From: Desulfobaccales bacterium
GTDB lineage: Bacteria > Desulfobacterota > Desulfobaccia > Desulfobaccales > 0-14-0-80-60-11
Direction of reading: 5' to 3'
DNA: 64,000 nucleotides
NCBI GenBank assembly: GCA_037481655.1
Contig: JBBFLF010000003.1
Coordinates: 1 to 64,000 of the forward strand
In this document: positions 8,541-16,696 of the stretch, in pieces
How the letters are laid out: each line of letters begins with the position of its first letter
Position numbering within the stretch: position 1 is the first letter of the stretch
Notes under the pieces: model-generated
What the model saw: only the letters and a program-made list of their open reading frames with translations
What the model was told of the DNA's origin: nothing
The model's database searches: none
Translations under genes and position numbers: made by a program

Positions 8541-9619
8541 TGCACCTGGCCCTGGTCCTCTATGGGGACCTGACCTTCCAAAGCGGCGGTTTCCTTTATG
8601 ACCGGCGGTTGGTGGAGTATCTCCGGCAGCGGGGGGCCAGGGTGGAGGTGGTCTCCCTCCCCTGGCGGGCTTACCCCCTGGGATTGCTGGACAATTTCTC
8701 CCCGGGCTTAAGGCGCCGCCTCATGGGATTGGCCCCGAAGCTCCTCCTCCAGGACGAGTTGGCCCACCCCTCCCTCTTCTGGCTGAACCGCTGCCTGCGA
8801 CAAGGGAAAAAGCTGGTGGCGGTGGTGCATCACCTGCGCTGCTCCGAGCCCCGGGCCTCGTTCCTGAACCGCCTCTATGCTCAGGTGGAGCGCCGTTATC
8901 TGGACACCCTGGACGGCTGCCTCAGCAACAGCCGGGCCACCCTGGCCAGCGTCCACCGCCTCCTGGGCCGTCAGCTCCCCGGGGTGGTGGCGCCGCCGGG
9001 CATCCAGAGCTTCCCCCGCCTGCCCGGCCCGAAGGCGATCATCGCCCGGGTGCAACAGCCGGGCCCCCGCCGCCTCCTTTTTGTGGGCAATGTCATCCCG
9101 CGCAAGGGCTTGCACATCCTGGTCGCCGCCCTGGAAAGCCTGCGCTCCCGGGACTGGCGCCTGACGGTGGCGGGCAGCCTTGATATGGCGCCGAGGTATG
9201 TACGGCGGATCAGAGAACGTCTGGCCGCCACGGGCTTAAGCCCCCGGGTGGAGTTCACCGGGTTGCTCACGGCCCCGGAGCTGGCCCAACACCTGCACCG
9301 CAGCCATATTATGGTGGTCCCTTCCTTCTATGAAGGCTTCGGCATCTGCTACCTGGAGGGCATGGCCTTCGGGCTGCCGGCCATCGGCGGGGCGGCGGGG
9401 GGCGCCGCGGAGATCATCACCCATGGGAGGAACGGCTTTTTGCTGCCCCCGGGGGACGCAGGTGCGCTGGCGGCTTACTTAGAGCGCCTGCTCACCGATG
9501 AGCGCCTGCTCCTGGACCTGAGTCTGGCAGCTTACCAGCGCTTTCGGGCCCACCCCACCTGGGAGGAGAGCCTGGAGGGCGCTTGGCGGTTTCTCCTCTC
9601 TTTGGCGGACCAAACATGA
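8540..9619 (+). CDS. Family 4 glycosyltransferase (GT-B fold)
   Basis: A 359-residue GT-B glycosyltransferase. The N-terminal acceptor domain runs to about 170; the C-terminal donor domain starts with LLFVGNVIPRKGLHIL (Arg188, Lys189 expected to contact the nucleotide sugar diphosphate) and carries the E-x7-E motif at Glu265 and Glu273 (EGFGICYLE) of GT4 retaining enzymes. Acceptor cannot be read from sequence. The gene overlaps the PTPS-like gene upstream and the methyltransferase downstream by a few bases at each end, so the five-gene run is very probably one transcript. A pterin glycosyltransferase role is possible by analogy with cyanobacterial and green sulfur bacterial pterin glycosides. 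Confidence 0.88.
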   Translation: MHLALVLYGDLTFQSGGFLYDRRLVEYLRQRGARVEVVSLPWRAYPLGLLDNFSPGLRRRLMGLAPKLLLQDELAHPSLFWLNRCLRQGKKLVAVVHHLRCSEPRASFLNRLYAQVERRYLDTLDGCLSNSRATLASVHRLLGRQLPGVVAPPGIQSFPRLPGPKAIIARVQQPGPRRLLFVGNVIPRKGLHILVAALESLRSRDWRLTVAGSLDMAPRYVRRIRERLAATGLSPRVEFTGLLTAPELAQHLHRSHIMVVPSFYEGFGICYLEGMAFGLPAIGGAAGGAAEIITHGRNGFLLPPGDAGALAAYLERLLTDERLLLDLSLAAYQRFRAHPTWEESLEGAWRFLLSLADQT

Positions 9620-10530
9620 CACACGTCGATTTTCTTCGCTATCTGCGGGCCAAGGTGACGGTGGATGACCGCAGCCTGAACCGGCCCGTCTTTGACGCCC
9701 TGGCCCGGTTGCTCCTGCCGCCGCAGGAGAGCCGGAGCCTCACGGTCCTGGAGGTGGGCTGCGGGCTGGGGAGCATGGCCGCCCGCCTCACCGACTGGGG
9801 GCTCTTTCGCCGGGTGCGGTATCTGGGAGTGGATGTGGATCCGGCCTGCGTGGCCGCCGCCCGGGAGGGGCTGCCTGGCTGGGCCCGGGAGCGGGATCTG
9901 GGAGTCAGCTACACCGACCGGGGCGACCTGGTCCTCAGCGGCCCGGGCCGCCACCTGGAGCTGGCCTTCCGGGTGGGGGACGCCCGGGAATTTCTCCGCA
10001 ACCCCGCCTTGGCCGGGGCCTGCGACCTGGTCCTGGCCCACGCCTTCCTGGATCTGCTGCCCCTGGAAGAGACCGTGCGGCTGCTTCTGGCCTGCCTGGC
10101 GCCGGGAGGGGCTTTCTATCTCACCCTCAATTTCGACGGCACCACCATCTTCTGGCCGCCCCTGGACCCGGAGCTGGACGAGCGGGTGACGAGCCTCTAC
10201 CACCTGAGCATGGACGAGCGCCGGCTGGCGGGCCTTCCTACCGGCGGCAGCCAGACAGGCCGCCAGCTCTTCGGACTTCTCCCCGCTGCCGGGGGCCGGA
10301 TTCTGGCCGCGGGCGGCTCCGAGTGGGTGGTCTTCACCGGGTCCCAAGGCTATCCGGCGGAGGAGGGCTACTTCCTCAGGTGCATTCTGGCCATGGTGGA
10401 GGAGTCCCTCAGCGGCCGCCTGCCCGCCGAGGAGTTGGATTATTGGCTGGCCCGGCGACGGCGTCAGCTGAAGGCGGGGGAGCTGGTGTTCCTGGCCCGC
10501 CACCTGGATTTCTGCGGGGTGAAGGACTGA
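9616..10530 (+). CDS. Class I SAM-dependent methyltransferase
   Basis: A 304-residue Rossmann-fold methyltransferase with SAM motif I LEVGCGLG at about 45-52, an acidic loop YLGVDVD after strand 2 and the motif DLVLAHAFLDLLP at strand 4. The ATG overlaps the glycosyltransferase stop (ATGA), and the HAD gene start overlaps its own stop in the same way. The substrate is unknown; the long C-terminal part after residue 170 (NFDGTTIFWPPLDPELDERV) resembles that of small-molecule methyltransferases rather than RNA methyltransferases. Confidence 0.85.
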   Translation: MTHVDFLRYLRAKVTVDDRSLNRPVFDALARLLLPPQESRSLTVLEVGCGLGSMAARLTDWGLFRRVRYLGVDVDPACVAAAREGLPGWARERDLGVSYTDRGDLVLSGPGRHLELAFRVGDAREFLRNPALAGACDLVLAHAFLDLLPLEETVRLLLACLAPGGAFYLTLNFDGTTIFWPPLDPELDERVTSLYHLSMDERRLAGLPTGGSQTGRQLFGLLPAAGGRILAAGGSEWVVFTGSQGYPAEEGYFLRCILAMVEESLSGRLPAEELDYWLARRRRQLKAGELVFLARHLDFCGVKD

Positions 10531-11168
10531 TGGCCACCCTCCGTGACCGGCTGCGCTCCTTGAGAGTCATCATTTACGACTGCGACGGGGTGCTGGTGGA
10601 TTCCAGCCGGGCCAACCAAGCCTTTTACAACCACATCCTGGCGCACTTCGGCCTGCCGCCCCTTACTCCGGAGCAATGGCAGGTGGTGAAACCCCTCACC
10701 GCGGTGGCGGCCCTGGACTACTTGTTTGAGGGCCATCCCGCCAGGGAAGCCGCCCAGGAATACCAGAAAACCGTGGACAATACCCCCTTCCTTCCGCTCC
10801 TCACGCCGGCACCGCACCTGCAAGAGACCCTGGCCCGGCTGCAGGGTCACTATCATCTGGCCATCGCCACCAACCGGGGGAAGAGCCTGCCCCTGGTCCT
10901 GGAGGCCCTGGAGCTCACCCCCTACTTTGACTTCATGGTCACCAGCCTGGAGGTGCGCCATCCCAAGCCCCATCCCGAGTGTTTGGAGCGGGTGCTGGCC
11001 CATTTCCAGGTGCCGCCCTCTGAGGCCTGCTACCTGGGCGACAGCGCCGTGGACCAGGAGACCGCCGCCAATGCCGGAGTCCTCTTCGGGGCCTATCGCG
11101 CCCCGCATCTTGAGGGGGACTTCCACCTGGCCGACCATCTGGACCTCCCCACCCTGCTGGGCCTCTGA
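10530..11168 (+). CDS. HAD-superfamily phosphatase
   Basis: A 212-residue HAD hydrolase (phosphoglycolate phosphatase/beta-phosphoglucomutase-like subgroup). Motif I is YDCDGVLVDSS with nucleophile Asp17 and acid/base Asp19; motif II is IATNRG; motif III/IV are HPKPHPE and YLGDSAVDQETAANAG. A helical cap lies between residues 25 and 90. The ATG overlaps the methyltransferase stop as ATGA. It is the last gene of the run and might remove a phosphate from the pathway product or intermediate. Confidence 0.88.
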   Translation: MATLRDRLRSLRVIIYDCDGVLVDSSRANQAFYNHILAHFGLPPLTPEQWQVVKPLTAVAALDYLFEGHPAREAAQEYQKTVDNTPFLPLLTPAPHLQETLARLQGHYHLAIATNRGKSLPLVLEALELTPYFDFMVTSLEVRHPKPHPECLERVLAHFQVPPSEACYLGDSAVDQETAANAGVLFGAYRAPHLEGDFHLADHLDLPTLLGL

Positions 11169-11267
11169 CATGCGCCACCGCCCGGACAGGCGGTTTCCCT
11201 TTGGCAAATCAAACCTCTTCCTGGTCGAAAGGGCTTGGCGCCGGCGGGAAAATTGATACAATATGGC

Positions 11268-11340
11268 GTTTTTTGAATTCGTGGACATTAAACTTCAGGC
11301 CGAAACGTTCATTTCGCCTTTAAACAATGAATTCAAAAAC
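11268..11340. other. Nested inverted repeat upstream of icd
   Basis: The arms GTTTTTTGAATTC (11268-11280) and GAATTCAAAAAC (11329-11340) are nearly perfect reverse complements, with a second small hairpin CGAAA/TTTCG inside the loop. It sits in the 271-base gap between the HAD gene and icd. It may be a weak terminator of the HAD operon or an operator for icd; the sequence alone cannot decide. Confidence 0.45.
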
Positions 11341-11354
11341 TGGGATTCAGTCCC

Positions 11355-11427
11355 CCAACCCAACCTTGAAACTTGAACCTAAACCCTGACTTTGGGCTTT
11401 GGGCTTTGAACTTTGGACTTTTAGGCA
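11355..11427. repeat. Heptamer array (CTTTGGA type) upstream of icd
   Basis: Degenerate units of the type CTTTGGG/CTTTGAA/CTTTGGA run up to the icd ribosome binding site (CAGGAGAAGAGG). This is the leftmost of the heptamer arrays found only between 11.3 and 18.75 kb, and the only one here with no opposite-orientation partner next to it. Confidence 0.7.
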
Positions 11428-11439
11428 GGAGAAGAGGAC

Positions 11440-12669
11440 ATGCAGGCAGGCAATGCGGGTGAGAAAGTGACGGTGGCCGGCGGCGCTGCGGTGATGGTGC
11501 CGGAGCGGCCCGTTATTCTGTTCATCGAAGGGGACGGCACCGGCCCGGACATCTGGCGGGCGGCCCAGCCGGTCCTGGACGCCGCGGTGGCCAAGGCCTA
11601 CGGCGGCAGGCGGGCCATCCGCTGGCAGGAGGTGCTGGCCGGGGAGAAGGCCTTCCAGGCCACGGGGAGCTATCTCCCGGAAGAGAGCCTCCGCGCCCTA
11701 AGGGAATACCGGGTGGCCATCAAGGGCCCCCTCACCACCCCGGTGGGGGGCGGCTTCCGCTCCCTCAACGTCACCTTGCGCCAGGTGCTGGATCTTTACG
11801 CCTGCATCCGGCCGGTGCGCTATTACGAAGGGGTGCCCAGCCCCTTGAAGGAGCCCTGGAAGATCGACATGGTGGTCTTCCGGGAGAACACCGAAGACGT
11901 TTACGCGGGCCTGGAGTGGCCGGCCCAGTCGCCGGAGGCCCAGCGCCTCATCCGCTTCCTCAACGAGGAGCTGGGCTGCCGGCTGGACCCTGGCGCCGCC
12001 ATCGGCATCAAGCCCATGACCGAGCGCTGCTCCAAGCGCCTGGTGCGCATGGCCCTGCGCTACGCCCTGGAGCGGGGCCGCGCCAGCGTCACCCTGATGC
12101 ACAAGGGCAACATCATGAAATACACCGAGGGCGCCTTCCAGAACTGGGGCTATGAGGTGGCCCTGGAGGAGTTTGAGGACCGGGTCATCTCCGAGGCCGA
12201 GGTGGCCAGCCGCTACCACTGGCAGGTGCCTGAGGGCAAGGTGGTCATTAAGGATAGGCTGGCGGACAATCTCTTCCAGCAGGTGCTGCTCCGGCCCGAG
12301 GAATACGATATCCTCGCCACCCCCAACCTCAACGGCGACTACATCTCCGATGCCCTGGCGGCCCAGGTGGGGGGGCTGGGGATGGCCCCCGGCGCCAACA
12401 TCGGCGATGATTGCGCCATCTTCGAGGCCACCCACGGCAGCGCCCCCAAGTATGCCGGTCAGGACAAGGTGAACCCCAGCTCCGTCATCCTCTCCGGGGC
12501 CATGCTTCTGGAGTTTTTAGGCTGGCACGAGGCCGCCCGCCTCATCCACGCCGCCATCCCCAAGGCGCTGAAGGACGGCGTCGCCACTTATGATTTGGCC
12601 CGCCAGCTCCCCGGCGCAAAGGAAGTCTCCTGCTCCGCCTTCGGCCAGGCGCTCATTGACCGGATGTGA
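11440..12669 (+). CDS. icd: Isocitrate dehydrogenase (NADP-type)
   Basis: Oxidative decarboxylation of isocitrate to 2-oxoglutarate, the carbon skeleton for the glutamate synthase and glutamine synthetase encoded next door. The 409 residues include the substrate-binding segment [27 protein letters not shown], the catalytic region [14 protein letters not shown] and [18 protein letters not shown], where Lys-Tyr matches the NADP-specific enzymes rather than the NAD type. AGGAGAAGAGG precedes the ATG. Family length about 415. The gene is bracketed on both sides by heptamer arrays. Confidence 0.95.
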   Translation: MQAGNAGEKVTVAGGAAVMVPERPVILFIEGDGTGPDIWRAAQPVLDAAVAKAYGGRRAIRWQEVLAGEKAFQATGSYLPEESLRALREYRVAIKGPLTTPVGGGFRSLNVTLRQVLDLYACIRPVRYYEGVPSPLKEPWKIDMVVFRENTEDVYAGLEWPAQSPEAQRLIRFLNEELGCRLDPGAAIGIKPMTERCSKRLVRMALRYALERGRASVTLMHKGNIMKYTEGAFQNWGYEVALEEFEDRVISEAEVASRYHWQVPEGKVVIKDRLADNLFQQVLLRPEEYDILATPNLNGDYISDALAAQVGGLGMAPGANIGDDCAIFEATHGSAPKYAGQDKVNPSSVILSGAMLLEFLGWHEAARLIHAAIPKALKDGVATYDLARQLPGAKEVSCSAFGQALIDRM

Positions 12670-12673
12670 GGGG

Positions 12674-12863
12674 AGTCCAAAGTCCAAGGTCCAAAGTCGG
12701 GGGTCAAGGTTCAGGGTTCCGGGTACAAAGTTCAAGGTTCAAGGTTGAGTCCAAAGTCCAAAGCCCAAGGTCCAAAGTCGGGGCTTTGGGAATTTAAAGT
12801 TCAAGGTTCAAAGTTCCGGGTTTTGGGGCGAAGGTTTCAGGTTCCAAGTTCAAAGTCAAGTCC
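12674..12863. repeat. Heptamer array, TCCAAAG orientation (left arm, copy 1)
   Basis: Starts five bases after the icd stop codon. Units such as TCCAAAG, TCCAAGG, GTTCAAG and TTCAAAG repeat with mostly transition changes. It is the left arm of an inverted pair with 13051-13243. The intervening 12864-13050 is AT-rich and contains no gene that I can support. Confidence 0.85.
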
Positions 12864-13050
12864 AGAACCTGAGGCCCAAATTCTGAAAGAAAGTGGGAGG
12901 TTGAAAATCTGTAGTTAAGGATAAAAGCGGTAAAACCGAATTATTCCCTGCGGGGAGGATTAATAGTTTGAAGTTTAAGCTTTATAAAGGTCTATTGCTA
13001 AAAGTTTTAGGCAAAGGGACCAAACCGATTATTCAACCCCCCGCCTAATA

Positions 13051-13243
13051 ACTTTGAACCTTGAACCTGGAACTTTGAACTATCAAGTATGGACTTTGGA
13101 CTCAACCCCCGACTTTGGTCTTGGGACTCTTAACTTTGAACCTTGAACCTGGAACTTTGAACCCCTGGCCTGGAACTTTGAACTTTGAACCTTGAACCTG
13201 GAACTTTGAACTTTGGACCTTGGGCTTTGGACTTTGGACTCTT
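13051..13243. repeat. Heptamer array, CTTTGGA orientation (right arm, copy 1)
   Basis: Units CTTTGAA, CCTTGAA, CTTTGGA repeat up to the stop codon of the minus-strand amidotransferase gene. Reverse-complementary in type to 12674-12863, so the 570-base intergenic region is one long imperfect inverted repeat. Confidence 0.85.
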
Positions 13244-15895
13244 TCAGTGTCTCAGCGGCTTTCCCCACCCCACCTCCTCCAGGCCGGATTCCTCCACCAC
13301 CTGGGCCAGGACGGCCAGCTTCACCGCCTGCACCTTGCGATAGACTTCGTGGAAGGGCCTGAGCTCCCCGTCCACGGTGAGCAGATGCCGCTCCACCTCA
13401 ATGCCGAAGAGGCGCTCGTTTTCCTGTAAGTATGGCCGGATGAGGTCCCAGTCGGCCTGGCTGAGCTCCACCAGCTCGCCGCCGTTAAGCTGGTCCTCCC
13501 CCACCAGACGGTAAGGGTCCCGGATGTAGATGGCGCCGCCGGAGGCCAAAGAAAAGAGGTTGGCGCCCGGGTAAGGGGTGGCCTGTTCCTGGATCCGGCC
13601 CCGGTGGTCGAAGGTGAGGCCGTTGACGATGACAAAACCGCCGCCGTTGAGGGGATCGCCGGCCATGAAGGACTCCGCCAGGAAGTCCAGGGCGGTGCCG
13701 TTGATCACCACCCGCGGGCGGCCCACGGCGTTGATGAGCGGCCGGCCGGCGGCGTTCCCCAGCACGTAAACCTCGCCCCCTTTGGCGCCGTACATGAAGG
13801 TCTGCCCCACGTCGCCAAAGACCACGAGCTTGCCCCGCTTCATGATCTGGCCCAACTGATCCTGGCCGTTGCCGTGCACGTAAATCTCCATGCCGTCAAT
13901 GCCGCTGGCCAGGTAGTCCCCGGAGCTGCCGTAGACGTCGATGCGCACGTCGTCGGTCCCGAGCCCGAAGCCGCAACCGGTGAAGCGCTGACCCCGGTAG
14001 CCGTGGCAGATAAAGCGCCGCCAGCCCAGGGCATGGGCCTGGCAGAGCAGCCGGGCGTCGCAGTCCTCGCCCTCGGGCGGAAACTTGGCGGCGTGGAGCA
14101 CCAGGACTGCGTCCGGCCGGTGTGGCGGTACGAGCCTATCCCGGGTGTCCCAGTCAATGGCCCGATAGCGGCTGGAATGCTCCGTCCCCATGGGCGGCAC
14201 CGCCAGAAGGATCTCCGTCAAGGTGTCCATGAGCAGGCGCACCAAGTGGCTGCGCTTCTTGTCGCCGGGGTCGTAGCGCCGGTCCAGAAGCAGGGTGAGG
14301 CCGTTAATCAGGGCGGCCTTGAGCTCATCATCCTCCCGGGCCAGCCGGGCCCCCATCTGGATGAACTCGAGAAAGCGGGAGTAGGGCCAGTTGGGCACCC
14401 GCAGCCGCACATGCTCGTAGAAGTCCCGGCCGCTTTTGTCGGCCAAAAGCTCGGTGAGGAGCGGGGTCGTCTCCGCCAGGCGCTCCTCGTCCAGGGGCAG
14501 GACCGTTCCCTCCCAGGGCTTCTGGAACCAGGGCACGGTGGTGGGCTTGCCGAACTTGTCGTGGCAGCTTAGGAGCATTTTGCCGTTCTGCTTCTCCAGG
14601 GAGAAGATGAAGGCGCCGCCGTCGGTGTGGCTGCCGCCCCGGGCGTTCCAGTAAAGATCGGCCACCGGACAGAAGCGGGGGTCCTCCGCCGCCAGCGAGG
14701 CCAGGGTGGCGTCGATGGCCTGCTTTTCCGAGCACACCAGGCCGATCTGCACCTGGCCTTCGGAGAGCGCAAAGACCTGGGGCCGGAGCATGGAGGTGTC
14801 GGTGATGCCGATGAGCTCCAGGCGCTGCTTCGCCGTGTCGTTTCTGGCGATGATGAAAAACCAGGGCCCGTCCGGGGAGCCGTGGATGTGGGCCGCCTGC
14901 AGGTGCCGGTAGACCTTCTGCTTCTCCGGCGGCAGGAGGTCAAAATCCCGCTCGGTGGTGGGGGCCAGCGCCTCAATGACATACTCCAGAGGATAGCCGT
15001 AGAGCCGATGCCACAGGTCAAAGAGCAGCACCGCCACCTCGGTGTCGGTAAGGAACTGGGGGTAGAAATGGCGTTGGCTTAAATATTCGCTCACCGAGTG
15101 GTAGTTGGCGAAATCGCCGTTGTGCACCAAGGCCACGTTCAAGGCCGCGAAGGGATGGGCGCCCCCCGGGTGCCAGACCCGCCCCCGGGTGGGATAGCGC
15201 TGGTGAGCGATCCAGATGTGGGCCTTGAAATCCAGGAGGTTGTAGTATAGAGCCGCTTCCTCGGCGTAACCCACAATCTTCAGGATCATGAGATTGCGGC
15301 CCTGGGAGAGCACAAAGGCCTTCTTCTCCCCCAAAGACGCATAAAAAGCCTGGTTGAGCCGGTAGCAGTTCTGGGAGACGAACTCGTCCTCCACCATGCG
15401 CCAGGGGAGCTCATAGAGGCGGTGCCGGTGGATGAAATACTGCAGCACCTCGGGCTTGACCCGGACAAAATAGCGCCAGACGTCCGGCGGCCGCACCTCC
15501 AGGCCGGGCAGGTCCCGCCAGTCGGCCATGGCCGGCACCGGCGCCTGGTGGTCCACCCGAAAGACGTTGGTGATGAAGCGAGCCTCCACCTGGGGGCGCA
15601 CCTCGGGGTCGAGATAAGCCACCTGGATGAGGTAGCTCTCCTCCAGGATCTCCTGGCTCACCCCCAAAGAGGCCGCGTCCAACCCCACCGCGGCGATGCC
15701 GCCGCCCTTGCCGTTGCCCCGGTTGTGCATCTGCACCGAGGGCAGGAAGATGTGCTTCCCGGAGACCGGGACCGAGGCGGCAAAGCCCGTGACCCCACAG
15801 CCGCCTTCGTCCTCGCCTTTGATCACCCGGTCGGCGGGATAAGGACGGGGGAGATGGCGACGAGTTTCCCAAAGCTTTAAGCCATATTGCGACAT
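13244..15895 (-). CDS. Glutamate synthase-like protein: class II glutamine amidotransferase fused to GXGXG domain
   Basis: An 883-residue protein. The N-terminal half is an Ntn-type glutaminase: Cys33 in EGGCGVTGF is the likely nucleophile exposed after removal of a 32-residue propeptide, followed by the characteristic IAHQRYPTRG, VHNGDFAN and TDTEVA segments. The C-terminal 270 residues form the GXGXG beta-helix of glutamate synthase (GYRGQRFTGCGFG...GDYLASGIDG...GNGQDQLGQ...GDVGQTFMYGA). The FMN barrel that normally lies between these domains is absent and is encoded by separate genes upstream. The ATG at 15895 is chosen because the 12-residue upward extension is translated heptamer repeat. 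Probable role: ammonia release from glutamine for glutamate formation. Confidence 0.88.
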   Translation of the reverse strand: MSQYGLKLWETRRHLPRPYPADRVIKGEDEGGCGVTGFAASVPVSGKHIFLPSVQMHNRGNGKGGGIAAVGLDAASLGVSQEILEESYLIQVAYLDPEVRPQVEARFITNVFRVDHQAPVPAMADWRDLPGLEVRPPDVWRYFVRVKPEVLQYFIHRHRLYELPWRMVEDEFVSQNCYRLNQAFYASLGEKKAFVLSQGRNLMILKIVGYAEEAALYYNLLDFKAHIWIAHQRYPTRGRVWHPGGAHPFAALNVALVHNGDFANYHSVSEYLSQRHFYPQFLTDTEVAVLLFDLWHRLYGYPLEYVIEALAPTTERDFDLLPPEKQKVYRHLQAAHIHGSPDGPWFFIIARNDTAKQRLELIGITDTSMLRPQVFALSEGQVQIGLVCSEKQAIDATLASLAAEDPRFCPVADLYWNARGGSHTDGGAFIFSLEKQNGKMLLSCHDKFGKPTTVPWFQKPWEGTVLPLDEERLAETTPLLTELLADKSGRDFYEHVRLRVPNWPYSRFLEFIQMGARLAREDDELKAALINGLTLLLDRRYDPGDKKRSHLVRLLMDTLTEILLAVPPMGTEHSSRYRAIDWDTRDRLVPPHRPDAVLVLHAAKFPPEGEDCDARLLCQAHALGWRRFICHGYRGQRFTGCGFGLGTDDVRIDVYGSSGDYLASGIDGMEIYVHGNGQDQLGQIMKRGKLVVFGDVGQTFMYGAKGGEVYVLGNAAGRPLINAVGRPRVVINGTALDFLAESFMAGDPLNGGGFVIVNGLTFDHRGRIQEQATPYPGANLFSLASGGAIYIRDPYRLVGEDQLNGGELVELSQADWDLIRPYLQENERLFGIEVERHLLTVDGELRPFHEVYRKVQAVKLAVLAQVVEESGLEEVGWGKPLRH

Positions 15896-15910
15896 GTTAT
15901 TCACCGATGG

Positions 15911-16095
15911 AGTCCAAAGTCCAAGGCCCAAAGTCCAAAGTCAGAAAGAATTAGTCCAAAGTCCAAAGTCAAAAAGATTAGTCCAAAGTCAAAAGTCCAA
16001 AGCCCAAGGTCCAAGGTCAAATGAATTAGTCCAAGGTCCAAGGTCCAAAGTCCAAGGTCAAATGAATTAGTCCAAAGTCCAAAGGCAAAAGTCAG
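15911..16095. repeat. Heptamer array, TCCAAAG orientation (left arm, copy 2, flanking the four-helix-bundle gene)
   Basis: Blocks of three to five TCCAAAG/TCCAAGG/CCCAAAG heptamers are separated by AT-rich spacers such as TCAAATGAATTAG and TCAAAAAGATTAG, giving a higher-order period of roughly 40-55 bases. Begins about 15 bases upstream of the amidotransferase start codon. Confidence 0.88.
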
Positions 16096-16154
16096 ATAGA
16101 TTCGTCTAAAAGTGCAGGGGTTGTTAAAAAATTTAAGATATAGAAAAAATTAAT

Positions 16155-16544
16155 CTATTTGTATTTGCTGCCTTTGTGCGTTGACTCTTTGATATATCTC
16201 ATGAAACCGGCTATCAGGCGCGACGTTTCATCCGCCAAATCCAGAAGATGATGAAACTGATTCTGGTCAATCAGACCTGCATCCACAGCCGCATAAATCT
16301 GGGCTTTCAGTTCTCCCACCGAGCCTTTGGCGATGGAGAGGAATTGCCGGAATTCCTTGTCACCCTCCCGTTCAAAGCCCTCAGCAATATTGGCCATGAT
16401 GGAAATGGCCGAGCGCCTCAGTTGGTCTCTCAACACAAAATCCATCGCCAGAGTGCCCTGACTTGTTATTTGATAAATATTTTTGGTCAACTCCCGGGCC
16501 TTTCTCCAGGCCTCAATCTCCTCAAATCTTTCAATTTTCCCCAT
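16155..16544 (-). CDS. Four-helix-bundle protein (23S rRNA intervening-sequence / S23 family, Avd-like fold)
   Basis: 129 residues with the hallmarks of the bacterial IVP/S23 family: FEEIEAWRKARELTKNIYQ (helix 1), FVLRDQLRRSAISIMANIAEGFER (helix 2), FRQFLSIAKGSVGELKAQIYAAVDAGLI (helix 3) and the final helix LADETSRLIAGFMRYIK. Family members occur inside 23S rRNA intervening sequences, as free-standing genes, and as Avd, the accessory protein of diversity-generating retroelements; biochemical role unclear, with a basic surface suited to nucleic acid binding. No reverse transcriptase or rRNA is near. It is the only gene found between a pair of inverted heptamer arrays, and base composition is lower in GC than its neighbours, both suggesting transfer. 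AAGGAC precedes the ATG. Confidence 0.88.
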   Translation of the reverse strand: MGKIERFEEIEAWRKARELTKNIYQITSQGTLAMDFVLRDQLRRSAISIMANIAEGFEREGDKEFRQFLSIAKGSVGELKAQIYAAVDAGLIDQNQFHHLLDLADETSRLIAGFMRYIKESTHKGSKYK

Positions 16545-16585
16545 TGTCCTTCGCCTAAAACTATTCCAACTTCGGTCTTAAAAAA

Positions 16586-16696
16586 CTTTGGACTTTGGAC
16601 TTTGGACTTTGGACTCGAAAAACGACTTTGGACTTTGGGCCTTGGACTTTGGACTCGAAAAATGACTTTGGACCTTGGACTTTGGACTTTGGACTC
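16586..16696. repeat. Heptamer array, CTTTGGA orientation (right arm, copy 2)
   Basis: Three blocks of GGACTTT heptamers (variants GGGCTTT, GGGCCTT, GGACCTT) separated by CGAAAAACGA and CGAAAAATGA. It ends at the stop codon of the minus-strand FMN-barrel gene. Opposite in orientation to 15911-16095. Confidence 0.88.

Noticed and set aside
13083-13268. 61-residue frame inside the heptamer array (SKVQSPRSKVQSSRFKVQ-type)
   Set aside because: It is translated repeat; it has no ribosome binding site and would vary with array length. Such frames are often misannotated as genes.
16155-16544. Avd of a diversity-generating retroelement
   Set aside because: The four-helix-bundle protein is of that broad fold, but there is no reverse transcriptase, template repeat or variable repeat in the window.
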